A stretch of 64,000 bases of DNA from Mesorhizobium erdmanii USDA 3471 (GTDB taxonomy: Bacteria > Pseudomonadota > Alphaproteobacteria > Rhizobiales > Rhizobiaceae): NCBI RefSeq assembly GCF_000472705.1, contig NZ_AXAE01000025.1, positions 62,109 to 126,108 of the forward strand. The letters run 5' to 3'. The position numbers and the translations under genes are program-made. The notes beneath the pieces are model-generated. The model saw nothing but the letters and a program-made list of their open reading frames with translations. It made no database searches and was not told the origin of the DNA. Every line of letters begins with the position of its first letter. The first letter of the stretch is position 1. Below are positions 24,400-32,338 of the stretch, in pieces.

Positions 24400-24732
24400 A
24401 TGCAAGCGAATATCTGGCAAGTCGCAGGAGACGACGCGCTCTATAAGGAGGCGGCAGCGTTCGTCGATTGCCACCCGAAACCATGGGTGGAAGAGGTTTC
24501 GGAGTTTCTGCGGAAGAAAGGCAAGCCCGAGACGATCACGTTGGTGATCGGACAGTTCATCGTGGCGGCTCTGTTCGAAGGCCGACACGCGGATCTGTTG
24601 TACTGGTCGCTGGTTGCGGCCGAAGTGAACTGCGTTGCGATGGAGCAATGGCCAGATGATGTGCGCCAGGAGCTGGCGAGTCATCTGAAACGGGGATTTG
24701 GCAAGCTCTCGGCGCGAAATCTCTCCCATTGA
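24400..24732 (+). CDS. conserved-looking hypothetical protein
   Basis: About 110 residues, mostly helical, soluble, slightly acidic: MQANIWQVAGDDALYKEAAAF, then WVEEVSEFLRKKGKPETITLV and IVAALFEGRHADLLYWSLVAAEVN. ATG 24400 has GAAGGG about 8 nt upstream; an in-frame ATG at 24367 would add eleven residues. No family recognised. Confidence 0.55.
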   Translation: MQANIWQVAGDDALYKEAAAFVDCHPKPWVEEVSEFLRKKGKPETITLVIGQFIVAALFEGRHADLLYWSLVAAEVNCVAMEQWPDDVRQELASHLKRGFGKLSARNLSH

Positions 24733-24775
24733 AGGCTGCGCCCCGACGGCGCGGCCTCAAATAAGGGAGACGGGG

Positions 24776-25474
24776 TCACACCTGACCAGAGGCAACGTTG
24801 ATGTCGCTGCCGGCGGGACCGGGAGCGGATGAAGCGAGTTTTGTGTCACCACCGTTAGGCGTCGGAAAGTCGCCTGGTCCCAGTTGGCAGACCGCTTGCG
24901 CGCCGCATCCCTGAGGAATGGATTGGCCGGCCGAATTGAGGCCGGCGTAGCGGCGGTTTACGTCGTTCGTCCAGTTACGGCGCTGGCTTTCAGTGCTGCC
25001 GTTGTAACGATCGGCGAGACAGCGAATATCTGACGTGCCGCCGCATGAGTTGACAGCATCGCGAAGCGTCATTACGCCGCCTTCAATGTTTTCGGACAAG
25101 ATGCCCCGATCCATTCCGTAGGCCCGGCCGGTCGCCCCCGTAAGCTGCATCGGTCCAAGAACGCCACTGAAGGAGCCGGCACATGCTGACATCGCGCCTT
25201 CGTGGGCGGACACGGCAAGAGCGAGCTTGGGATCAACGCCATACTTGGTGGCGGCGTCTACAATCATATTGGCGATGTTCGGGTTGCGCTCCATCATCTC
25301 TTGCGTGGACGGATAGCTCGGCAGACCCGCTCCGTTCGTACAAAGAGAACGCAAGGTGGTTTTGTCATGGAGGTCGCAAGAACTTGCATCCTGATCGAAG
25401 GAATTCGCTTGCGCAACACGCGCTTGTCCAACGACCAGGAGCGCGGAGAGGAGTATTGGGAAGGGACGCAGCAT
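24776..25474 (-). CDS. secreted lytic transglycosylase-like protein
   Basis: A 232-residue protein with a signal peptide (LLSALLVVGQARVAQA). The central domain has ALAVSAHEGAMSACAGSFSGVLGPMQLTGATGRAYG: a Glu followed by a GPMQL box, as in SLT-fold muramidases (catalytic Glu in AHEGA), then RDAVNSCGGTSDIRCLADRYNGS. The cysteines suggest disulfides in the periplasm. This would be a second cell-wall enzyme besides VirB1. ATG 25474 lies 1 bp after the stop of the upstream gene, so the two are co-transcribed. Confidence 0.7.
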   Translation of the reverse strand: MLRPFPILLSALLVVGQARVAQANSFDQDASSCDLHDKTTLRSLCTNGAGLPSYPSTQEMMERNPNIANMIVDAATKYGVDPKLALAVSAHEGAMSACAGSFSGVLGPMQLTGATGRAYGMDRGILSENIEGGVMTLRDAVNSCGGTSDIRCLADRYNGSTESQRRNWTNDVNRRYAGLNSAGQSIPQGCGAQAVCQLGPGDFPTPNGGDTKLASSAPGPAGSDINVASGQV

Positions 25475-25475
25475 C

Positions 25476-25832
25476 TTACTTCCCCGGGCAGAAATTATAG
25501 ATGGCGCCATTGATGGAGAGCGCGTCGCTGGATGGGCGCGTAATCTTCATCGGCGTGATGACCGGGGAGCTGCTGCCACGCTCTGTACATGAGGCTTGGA
25601 ACGCATCGTCTGCATGACGGGTGCCTGCTATCTTGCAGGTGCTTGCGCCGACGGTGATTGCGTCGCCGTCGAACTCGGCAAGTTCGAGAGCACCGACGCC
25701 TTGGTCGAGATCGGCACATGTGTGCGTGGACGCTACATATGATCCCTGCGGAGCCTTGAGCGGATCAAGTGCTTGCGCGATTGCCGGCGAGATCAAGACG
25801 GCTAGAGTCGCGAAGATTGTCCGGCTGGCCAT
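25476..25832 (-). CDS. small secreted protein
   Basis: A 118-residue protein with a signal peptide (MASRTIFATLAVLISPAIAQA) and four cysteines in the mature part (THTCADLDQG, ASTCKIAG, QASCTERG, YNFCPGK), suggesting two disulfides. ATG 25832 has GGAG about 8 nt upstream. It is the first gene of an operon with the lytic transglycosylase-like gene. Family not recognised. Confidence 0.6.
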   Translation of the reverse strand: MASRTIFATLAVLISPAIAQALDPLKAPQGSYVASTHTCADLDQGVGALELAEFDGDAITVGASTCKIAGTRHADDAFQASCTERGSSSPVITPMKITRPSSDALSINGAIYNFCPGK

Positions 25833-26044
25833 GGCAGATCTCCGGAACATCATCCCGCCGTGGCCGCCGGCAGGAGCCGCGGTCAAGGCCGCGCATCGCG
25901 CGCCGTCAGGGAAGCATTGATCCGTTGGCGATGGCCGGTGGCAGGCTGGTGTCCTGAATAACGTCAGGTTCTCCATGTCGATCATGATTGCACTCCTTCC
26001 GAATATCGAGGTTGCCGGAAACACACCGGGCATCGCGGCTTCCT

Positions 26045-26635
26045 CTAGGGTTGCGGGACAGGGACCCGGTATTGGCATTCCGGGGCGATTTCACCTTGGA
26101 ATACGATGCCGGCGCGAATGCTTTTGGCCTGAACATCATATGCACCCATCGCGCCATTCCGAGCGAGGTCGGGGCGGACGTTGTTCGGTTGCGCGCCATA
26201 TTCGATGAAACAGCCGGAGCCGGCGTCAGCGACCGTGGATCGGCCATTCTGATAGATCGCCAGGCGCATGGGGCATCGTTTTAGCGTGGCCTTGCCGACG
26301 GGATCCGTGCGGATCGGCGAGCAGCCGGTAAGCGTATGCAGGACCGAGAGCACGACAGTTTTCGTCGGGCTGCGCACCACGATGTGACTCTCGGAAGCCG
26401 GCGCGTTGGCGACGGCAAAGCGCGTATCACCTTCGGCCGCGTAGACGTCGTTGTTCTCCTTCAGCCGGTCGGCCCATAGCGAGGCGTAGGGCGCAGCCTC
26501 CGAGTTCGGGAGCTCGAGATCGGCATAGGCCACGGCGCGCCAGGCGTTTGGATCATGCTTGAGCGACTGAGCCGAAGCGTGGGGCGCCAATGTAAGGGCA
26601 GCCGCGACTGCGACAAATGTCAGGCGTTCGTGCAT
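26045..26635 (-). CDS. secreted protein of unknown function
   Basis: A 196-residue protein with a signal peptide (MHERLTFVAVAAALTLAPHASA). The mature chain has an ESHIVVRSPTKTVVLSVLHTLTGC segment and three further cysteines, consistent with a periplasmic fold. The conserved motif TGATTTAATCATAGGGT lies 18 bp upstream of the ATG. Not recognised. Confidence 0.6.
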   Translation of the reverse strand: MHERLTFVAVAAALTLAPHASAQSLKHDPNAWRAVAYADLELPNSEAAPYASLWADRLKENNDVYAAEGDTRFAVANAPASESHIVVRSPTKTVVLSVLHTLTGCSPIRTDPVGKATLKRCPMRLAIYQNGRSTVADAGSGCFIEYGAQPNNVRPDLARNGAMGAYDVQAKSIRAGIVFQGEIAPECQYRVPVPQP

Positions 26636-26653
26636 TCCTTGCCTCGCTTTTGT

Positions 26654-26670
26654 ACCCTATGATTAAATCA
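26654..26670 (-). promoter_or_regulatory. conserved 17-bp motif TGATTTAATCATAGGGT (copy 2)
   Basis: Identical to 22443-22459 and in the same orientation. Here it lies 18 bp upstream of the secreted-protein ATG and 32 bp upstream of the divergent acyltransferase ATG, so it could serve both. Confidence 0.55.
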
Positions 26671-26702
26671 ATAGATTGGTGATTGTCGAGTGTGATATTT
26701 GG

Positions 26703-27773
26703 ATGGAACAAGAAGCTCGCCTATCGGGGTTGGATGAATTGCGAGGTCTGGCGATCGGACTGGTGGTGTTGTCGCATGTTGGACCGGTCTTCGCAGAAGG
26801 CGGGACGGCCGCCGCTCTGCTGTTTGGGCCGGCATGGAGCGTCGGGGTCGACCTGTTCTTTGTGTTTTCCGGCCTGGTGGTGGAACGCTCATTACGAAGC
26901 CTGCGGCATGAGCGCGGTGCGCTCGAAGCAGCCTCAGCCTTCTATGTCAGGCGTACCATGCGGATCGTGCCGCTGGCCTGGTGCGTTGGCACCATCCTCT
27001 CGATCGGATTGATCATGCCGGGAAGCGGCATTGAGCCTGAAGATGCGAAGGCGGCCTTCGCGTTCATCTCGAATGTGCATTGGGCACCCTGTTTCGGGGG
27101 CGCCGCAGGATGCGGGAACGCCTTTGCGTTCGCGCCATTCTGGTCAGTCGCTGCCGAGGTGCAATTCTATCTGCTGGCTCCGCTCCTGGTGTTCCTGATA
27201 CCGCGGCCCGCGCTTGTCGCGCTGGCCGGGCTGGTCCTCGTGGTCGGGGCGTTCACGCTCCGGCCATGGGGCGGGACGCTTTGGACGTTTCGCATCGATG
27301 CAATCGCGGTCGGGCTGGCGATCGGAGCAATCATGGGGACAAGCGCATGGCCGCGTCTGGCTGAACACCTGCGGGTGATCGGCAACATGGAAGCGGCGTT
27401 CTGGATGTCGGTCGCGGCCTTCATGTTGGCGATCTTGCCGCCGGCGACGCATGGCCTGGCGACTGCCATGCTGGCGTTGATGTGCGGATGGATCGTGGCA
27501 AGGGCGACCCTGCGGGGCGGTTCCGTGACTTGGCCCGGGCGGATGCTGCGCCGACTAGGAGGCATCTCCTATGCCCTCTACCTGATCCACCTGCCGGTGC
27601 TGGCACTGTGCAACTGGTCGCTTGGCCATTTGCTGGGTACCCCGGCGACCGCAACGATCTCGATCGCGACGGCGGTCGGGATGTCTCATGTGCTGGCGGC
27701 GATCATGGGAGATCCGCTCCACCAGCTCGGTCGCCAATGGTCAAATCGAACAGTACGGGAGGTGTCGCCGTGA
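26703..27773 (+). CDS. membrane acyltransferase, OafA/YrhL family (acyltransferase 3)
   Basis: A 356-residue integral membrane enzyme with about ten hydrophobic segments. The N-terminus has SGLDELRGLAIGLVVLSHVGP with the conserved R-G and the catalytic His of acyltransferase 3 proteins, then YVRRTMRIVPLAWCVG (the RRxxRIxP motif) and FWSVAAEVQFYLLAPLL (the SVxxExxFY motif). This family transfers acetyl or other acyl groups to surface carbohydrates, including Nod factors and exopolysaccharide. The acceptor here is unknown. ATG 26703 is chosen; in-frame TTG 26676 or GTG 26679 are alternatives. The next gene overlaps by GTGA. Confidence 0.88.
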   Translation: MEQEARLSGLDELRGLAIGLVVLSHVGPVFAEGGTAAALLFGPAWSVGVDLFFVFSGLVVERSLRSLRHERGALEAASAFYVRRTMRIVPLAWCVGTILSIGLIMPGSGIEPEDAKAAFAFISNVHWAPCFGGAAGCGNAFAFAPFWSVAAEVQFYLLAPLLVFLIPRPALVALAGLVLVVGAFTLRPWGGTLWTFRIDAIAVGLAIGAIMGTSAWPRLAEHLRVIGNMEAAFWMSVAAFMLAILPPATHGLATAMLALMCGWIVARATLRGGSVTWPGRMLRRLGGISYALYLIHLPVLALCNWSLGHLLGTPATATISIATAVGMSHVLAAIMGDPLHQLGRQWSNRTVREVSP

Positions 27774-28045
27774 CGGAAGAAAATCGTCAATGGTCGCTTG
27801 GTGGTGTAGATGTCGATCAGATTCCGCGAGGGGTGAAAGCGCTGGCGGATCAACTGTTGAAGGAAAACGACGGCGATGCCGTGGCCGCGCTCGTCGGGGC
27901 ATGCTGCATTGTTGGAGCCATGCGGCCGGCGATATCGAGGGGCATTGTACGCAATGGTTCCTCCTCAGGGGTCGACATAGCGCAAGTGCTGGATCTGTTC
28001 GTGCGAAGCGAGCACCAGCCAGAAGATCAGAACCGGCAATGGTGA
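27770..28045 (+). CDS. small hypothetical protein coupled to the acyltransferase
   Basis: 91 residues, GTG start overlapping the acyltransferase stop (GTGA at 27770-27773). MTEENRQWSLGGVDVDQIPRG is followed by a helical, Ala-rich middle (AVAALVGACCIVGAMRPAI). Soluble or weakly membrane-associated; no family recognised. Tight coupling suggests a partner role. Confidence 0.5.
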   Translation: MTEENRQWSLGGVDVDQIPRGVKALADQLLKENDGDAVAALVGACCIVGAMRPAISRGIVRNGSSSGVDIAQVLDLFVRSEHQPEDQNRQW

Positions 28046-28094
28046 ATTGCGTGTAGCTGCTTGAATTTATCCGCGACCGCCTGGGACAAAATAG

Positions 28095-28117
28095 GCTCGG
28101 CGAGAGCATTGCCGAGC
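28095..28117. terminator. bidirectional stem-loop between convergent genes
   Basis: GCTCGGC (28095-28101) pairs with GCCGAGC (28111-28117) across a 9-nt loop. It lies in the 222-bp gap between the small plus-strand gene and the minus-strand lipoprotein gene. No T-run follows. Confidence 0.4.
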
Positions 28118-28267
28118 GGTCATCGGCCGACAGCGAGAGAGACGCGGTAGTAAATCGGCAAGCTGCGTGACGACACATCCGTAGCGTCGCAGCGAAAGCT
28201 TTGGTTTTGCAACAGCGATCGTTCCGCCCGTATGTTCGGCTCGACCATTGGAGTGTAACGGCGCCGC

Positions 28268-28894
28268 TTAATAGCGGTCGCCGAACCAATTCTTGCTCTT
28301 TGCGGGCGAGGGTTCCTGATAAGCCCACGGCACGGACTTGTAGGACGGTCTTGGGTCTTGGACGCGCCAAGCCTTCCGCCAGTAGTAGAAATTGAGGGGT
28401 ACTCGGGCCAGCACGCGGCCGTCGTCCGACAGGAGGTCGCAAGCGCAGGCGACGACGGGGCCGTTGTAATATTGCACGCGGCCGGAATAGCCGTTGAGCG
28501 CTCCTGGCCGGCAGGCAAAGACGCGGACGCCTGCAGCAACCATGTCCGGGGCTTCTGCCAGGACGGAGATCGTCTTTATGCCTTCCTTCGTGAGCGAGCG
28601 CACAGGCACGGTGCTCCAACGCGAGCGGCGCAAGGCGTTATTCGCCTGGGCTTCTGTTGGGTAGCCGGTGAGCCGGGTCACGGTTGGCGGGAAGCGGCCC
28701 CAGTCGGGGGCATATTCCTGCCGGCTGCGGCTGACCCAACCCGGCTTCCAATAGGGGTCTGTGACCGCAACGGGGCTGGCCAAGGCAGAGTGTGAAGCAT
28801 CCAGCGAACGCCCGGCGCAGCCGGCGAGCAACGCCGCGGATGCGACGACGGGAAGGATACGGCGAAAGGGACGCATGTCGTGCTCCGGGGTCAT
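28268..28894 (-). CDS. lipoprotein of unknown function
   Basis: A 208-residue protein with a lipobox (PVVASAALLAGCAG). The mature part is rich in aromatic residues near the end (VPLNFYYWRKAWRVQDPRPSYKSVPWAYQEP). A FACRPGAL...ACACDLLSDDG stretch provides three cysteines. ATG 28894 overlaps the upstream stop as ATGA, which favours it over ATG 28876. No family recognised; it is the end of the ssb-like/nuclease-like/lipoprotein operon. Confidence 0.65.
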   Translation of the reverse strand: MTPEHDMRPFRRILPVVASAALLAGCAGRSLDASHSALASPVAVTDPYWKPGWVSRSRQEYAPDWGRFPPTVTRLTGYPTEAQANNALRRSRWSTVPVRSLTKEGIKTISVLAEAPDMVAAGVRVFACRPGALNGYSGRVQYYNGPVVACACDLLSDDGRVLARVPLNFYYWRKAWRVQDPRPSYKSVPWAYQEPSPAKSKNWFGDRY

Positions 28895-29478
28895 GGATTT
28901 GGCGAGGATTTCCGGTACAGCCAAGGCATCTGGAAGGCGCTGGCCCAAATACCGCGATAGAATTTGCGAGCCTCACGCTCGAGCTGGGCGTAGATGGGGA
29001 TGCGACGATCAGGATCGTCGGGGAGGGTGATGGCTATTCCGGCTTTCAGCATTTCGGCTGCGACGTCGGCCATTTCGGCGGTTGCGCAACGCGCGACGAT
29101 GACAGCTACCTCTGTCCGGACCGGCGAGCAGACAACCCATTTATTCAAGGTGGCGTTCACGAGCCATGCCACGGCGACAACGCCACATGGCCATGTCTGC
29201 TTTCCAAGTCTCGCGGTCTGGCCCAGCTCGCAGGCGTCAACGCCGTAGAGCCGGTACTTTTGTTTCGTTTCGACATCCTGGAACGTCGTGGGCGAGATGA
29301 CCACGACGCGCATAGGATTGCTCGCCGCGTGGTCGCCCGGGGTATAGACGCCGGGCGCCGTGGCGGTGTCCAACGTGGCGACCTGCGCCGGGGCGACTGG
29401 CGGCATTGTCAGAGCGAGGCCGCAAGATGTCGCCCCGATCACAAGCGCAGCGCCAAAGGTTTTGCGCGCCGTCTTCAC
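28891..29478 (-). CDS. secreted staphylococcal-nuclease-fold protein (second copy)
   Basis: A 195-residue protein with an N-terminal signal sequence and the thermonuclease pattern: KQKYRLYGVDACELGQTARLG, WPCGVVAVAWLVNATLNKWVVC, AAEMLKAGIAITL, and YAQLEREARKFYRGIWA. As in the copy at 20082 the canonical Asp-Ala-Pro-Glu loop is altered (VDACELG), so catalysis is uncertain. GTG 29478 (MKTARKTFG) is used and no better start is seen. Pairwise resemblance of the two copies suggests a shared, T4SS-linked role. Confidence 0.6.
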   Translation of the reverse strand: MKTARKTFGAALVIGATSCGLALTMPPVAPAQVATLDTATAPGVYTPGDHAASNPMRVVVISPTTFQDVETKQKYRLYGVDACELGQTARLGKQTWPCGVVAVAWLVNATLNKWVVCSPVRTEVAVIVARCATAEMADVAAEMLKAGIAITLPDDPDRRIPIYAQLEREARKFYRGIWASAFQMPWLYRKSSPNP

Positions 29479-29805
29479 TGATCGGGTCTCGGTTGACGGG
29501 AGCGAACAGATCGATGTCTTCGGCGATCACGTCCGTGGTGGAATGGATGACGTCGCCCTTTCTGATACATGCTACACGCGCGCCTGGACGAGCACCTTGT
29601 CGCCTTTGTGAATCCGGCGCGGCACGAAATCGGCCATCTTTCCCTCGAAGAAGGTGATCGTCATCCAATCCCTGACTGATTTTCTTTGGCCCTCGTCGTC
29701 GAGCCACGACCGGTTGGCGGCGACACTGAGCTTGACTGTCTTGCCGACCTGGCGCGGTTCCCGACGGAAATTTCCAGGAAGCAAAAGTTGGCCGCCGGTT
29801 CCCAT
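29479..29805 (-). pseudogene. single-stranded DNA-binding protein-like gene with frameshift
   Basis: From ATG 29805 the frame encodes an OB-fold SSB pattern: LPGNFRREPRQVG, KLSVAANRSWLDDEGQRKSV, DWMTITFFEGKMADFVPRRI and HKGDKVLVQARV. It then stops at 29572. The expected continuation (ACIRKGDVIHSTTDVIAEDI, then DLF) lies in another frame directly after a CGCGCG tract at 29577-29582, as if a CG dinucleotide had been inserted. SSBs are common helpers on conjugative elements. Either the gene is inactivated, or a tract error or slippage restores the frame. Confidence 0.6.
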
Positions 29806-29874
29806 GACTAACTTCTCTCCAGATTCATTGGTTCAATAAACTATCTTACAAATCGCTGTGCAAGTGTCTCGGGC

Positions 29875-30336
29875 TCAAAATCCGGACGGTGGGGGGCGCG
29901 GGTCCGGCGCTGACGGGCCGGGGTCGGATCCACGGTGTCGAGCTGGGCGCCGCGGTCTGATTTTTGTGATTTTGGCCGGGGCTGGGGCCACGACCGCACG
30001 CTGTGCTGCCCGGCGCAGCGCCAGCGTCAGTTGGGCGACAAGCCGATTGATATAGCCGGCAATGTTGCGGCCGGTACGCTGGAAAAGGCGACGAGCGGTT
30101 TCATAGGGGAATGCGCAATCCCGGAACTCGAGCACAGCTGGAACTGCCAGGCGTACCGGGCAGCGGTCGCAACGGAGAGGAGAACCCCAAGGGCTACCGG
30201 GGCAGGGCGTGCCGTATTTGCGCAGAAACTGCGAACGCCACTTTTCGATTGCCGAGAACAGGCGCGATCCGACGGCAACTAGACGCAAAGCTTGATCGGT
30301 CTTGTAGCTATCCCTGATCGCCTGTTGCAGCGGCAT
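29875..30336 (-). CDS. hypothetical protein with cysteine pair
   Basis: 153 residues. The first 115 look coding (MPLQQAIRDSYKTDQALRLV, then RCDRCPVRLAVPAVLEFRDC and TGRNIAGYINRLVAQLTLAL), with a CxxC and conserved-looking aromatic residues. The last 35 residues are Pro/Arg-rich. It starts 14 bp after the stop of the upstream gene at 30351, so an operon is likely. No family recognised. Confidence 0.45.
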   Translation of the reverse strand: MPLQQAIRDSYKTDQALRLVAVGSRLFSAIEKWRSQFLRKYGTPCPGSPWGSPLRCDRCPVRLAVPAVLEFRDCAFPYETARRLFQRTGRNIAGYINRLVAQLTLALRRAAQRAVVAPAPAKITKIRPRRPARHRGSDPGPSAPDPRPPPSGF

Positions 30337-30350
30337 CCGACTGGACGAGC

Positions 30351-30695
30351 TCAGCGGCTTCGTCGGCGGCCTTGCCTGGTGTCGCTGCGAGCCTTCCGAA
30401 GCCGCTGTTCGAGTGCCAAATAGCGAGCCGTTATCGAGTTCAGCTTTGTGAAAAACTGCCTGCTCTGCGCAGGGTTGCCCGGCGCAGGCGGAGGGAAGAA
30501 AGCAAAAAGAGCTTTCCGATCAGCGTCTAATTGTTCCAGCTCCGAGCAGAGACGGCAAATGTCGTGGTCGTCCGTTGCGGAACCCTGATGTGATGCACGG
30601 CGGTTGGCGGGTGTGGAGTTAGTCTGCCGAGCCACATCGTCTGACGAAAGTACAATCTTATCCAAGGCGTTTCCTCCACGCCGGGTTGTGGTCAT
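30351..30695 (-). CDS. hypothetical helical protein
   Basis: 114 residues. After a polar N-terminus there is HDICRLCSELEQLDADRKALF and a basic helical C-terminus (FFTKLNSITARYLALEQRLR). A TTG codon at residue 11, preceded by GGAAA, may be the true start. Upstream of it lies the divergent LuxR gene. No family recognised. Confidence 0.45.
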   Translation of the reverse strand: MTTTRRGGNALDKIVLSSDDVARQTNSTPANRRASHQGSATDDHDICRLCSELEQLDADRKALFAFFPPPAPGNPAQSRQFFTKLNSITARYLALEQRLRKARSDTRQGRRRSR

Positions 30696-30858
30696 CCAAT
30701 CTGGAATAATGCGGGTTGCAACCGATGTATACTGGCGGTTTCGCCTGTCACTTTTGACACGTCGTGAGACGCTGGAATTTCGCGATGAACAACCTTAGTA
30801 GATGACCGCCGGGGTGGCTTGGACAGCGGCAGGTCGAGACAAGGAGGTATGGCTGGAG

Positions 30859-31596
30859 ATGGCGCAATCTGTGTCTGATCTTCATGGCATAACTGAGCGA
30901 ATTGGGGCAGTTGCCTCCGCTACGGACGCAACGGAGCTTTTGAACACAATTGTCAAAGCCTACGGCCTCGAGACGGCCGCCTTCCTTACCGTCAGGCCGG
31001 TTTACGAGGAGCCGAGTCAGCCATTCTATGTGACCACATATTCGCCTGACTGGGTGAAACGCTACATCGACAAGAGGTTTTTCGACATCGATCCCGTGCT
31101 TCTCGATGGGCTGCGTGCAGTAACCTTGGTCGATTGGAAGGAGATCGACCTATCGGACAAGTCCGTGCGCACGTTCTTCGGTGAAGCGAGGGAACATGGG
31201 GTCGGAAAGCATGGCGTCACGATCCCGGTTAGGGGTGCTGACGGCGAACGCGGCATTCTGAGCGTAACGAGCAACGAGAACGCAGCAGGGTGGCAGGCGT
31301 TTCTCAAATCCCACGTTCGTGACTTCCAGCCTCTCGCCGGCGAACTTCACAATGCTATCAGGCGAATCCAAGGAAGGCCCCTCCATCCGACGGCCTGCTC
31401 TGATAGAGAAATCGAATGTCTGAAGTGGTACGCGAGGGGAGAGAAGGTCAAGAGGACCGCAGAGATATTGTCTCTGTCGCCTCGCACAGTTCGATTTCAT
31501 CTTGATCTGGCACGGGCCAAGCTGGGCGCCAAAAGCTTGACGCATGCGGTTGCGATCGCGACAGAGCTCGGACTCTTCTTCCAAAAACTGTTCTGA
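30859..31596 (+). CDS. LuxR-type quorum-sensing regulator (TraR-like solo)
   Basis: A 245-residue regulator with an N-terminal autoinducer-binding domain and C-terminal LuxR helix-turn-helix. In the spacing of the AHL pocket it has Y61, W65, Y69, D78-P79 and W93 (YSPDWVKRYIDKRFFDIDP...VDW), matching the conserved tyrosine, tryptophan and aspartate set of TraR/LasR. The DNA-binding domain (about 185-240) has CSDREIECLKWYARG and SPRTVRFHLDLARAKLGA. ATG 30859 has GGAG 5 nt upstream and AAGGAGG further back. No LuxI synthase is in the window, so it may listen to a signal made elsewhere, perhaps to time conjugation. Confidence 0.88.
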   Translation: MAQSVSDLHGITERIGAVASATDATELLNTIVKAYGLETAAFLTVRPVYEEPSQPFYVTTYSPDWVKRYIDKRFFDIDPVLLDGLRAVTLVDWKEIDLSDKSVRTFFGEAREHGVGKHGVTIPVRGADGERGILSVTSNENAAGWQAFLKSHVRDFQPLAGELHNAIRRIQGRPLHPTACSDREIECLKWYARGEKVKRTAEILSLSPRTVRFHLDLARAKLGAKSLTHAVAIATELGLFFQKLF

Positions 31597-31693
31597 TCGG
31601 TCGCCAAGCGTTTCGCGAGAAGGGCTCGCCGGTAATAGGGCTTCGAAAAGGCGACGCGACGCTCCGAGGCTAGAACGGTGGTCAACCAAGTGG

Positions 31694-32044
31694 CTATTCG
31701 CAAACCATACGGTACCGCTTGCCGGACTCGCTGACGTTCTTGCAGACAAGCGGCTTGTGCGGTCCGGAAGAGGAGAGCGGAGGACTAGCGACCGGCGATA
31801 TGCGTCTCCTTGATGTCTTGTGAGTTGCCGTACGGCGCGGTTCGAACCTTTCCGGCTCCTGTGGCGCTACCGGAAACACGCTGGCTTCGATTTGTGGCTG
31901 TTGCAGGCGAGGCGGCTCTTTGTCAAAGAATCGCCTAGCATCCAGCGGTCTTGGAATAGTCACCGTACCATCCTCGCTGCGTGCGCAGCCGCTGCTCAAC
32001 AGCAAAGCCAGCCCCAGGAAAAAAGGCAGTATCCGTTCAAACAT
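31694..32044 (-). CDS. small lipoprotein
   Basis: 116 residues starting at ATG 32044: MFERILPFFLGLALLLSSGC with a lipobox at Cys20, then a Pro/Arg-rich mature chain ending CKNVSESGKRYRMVCE, where two cysteines may pair. No family recognised. It is convergent with the LuxR gene (97 bp apart). Confidence 0.6.
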   Translation of the reverse strand: MFERILPFFLGLALLLSSGCARSEDGTVTIPRPLDARRFFDKEPPRLQQPQIEASVFPVAPQEPERFEPRRTATHKTSRRRISPVASPPLSSSGPHKPLVCKNVSESGKRYRMVCE

Positions 32045-32338
32045 AAGTACACCCTTGCCGCGCATATACCCCGGCTTGCGGGTCGCCGACAACCGGCGGA
32101 ATGGCGCAGGCGCGCTCAGGCAAGAACCATAGCCACAATGAACCCTAGGTGTGGCCGGCCGCTTGCACCAGTGACGGGCAGTGATGCCGAAGCGGCGTCC
32201 CCTCGCGCGGGCGAATGGATGACACAAAGGTCGGGCTCACGATTGAGGCACCTGCCCCGTAGGCTGTGCAGGCACAGCCAGGGGCCAAGCATTGAGGGTG
32301 CCTCGCGGCGCGTAGCAAGGACCATGAAGCCGTGCCCC
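32045..32338. other. intergenic stretch, no feature recognised
   Basis: A 294-bp boundary between the conjugation-linked genes and the amino-acid metabolism block. G+C-rich, with no supported gene. Confidence 0.35.
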
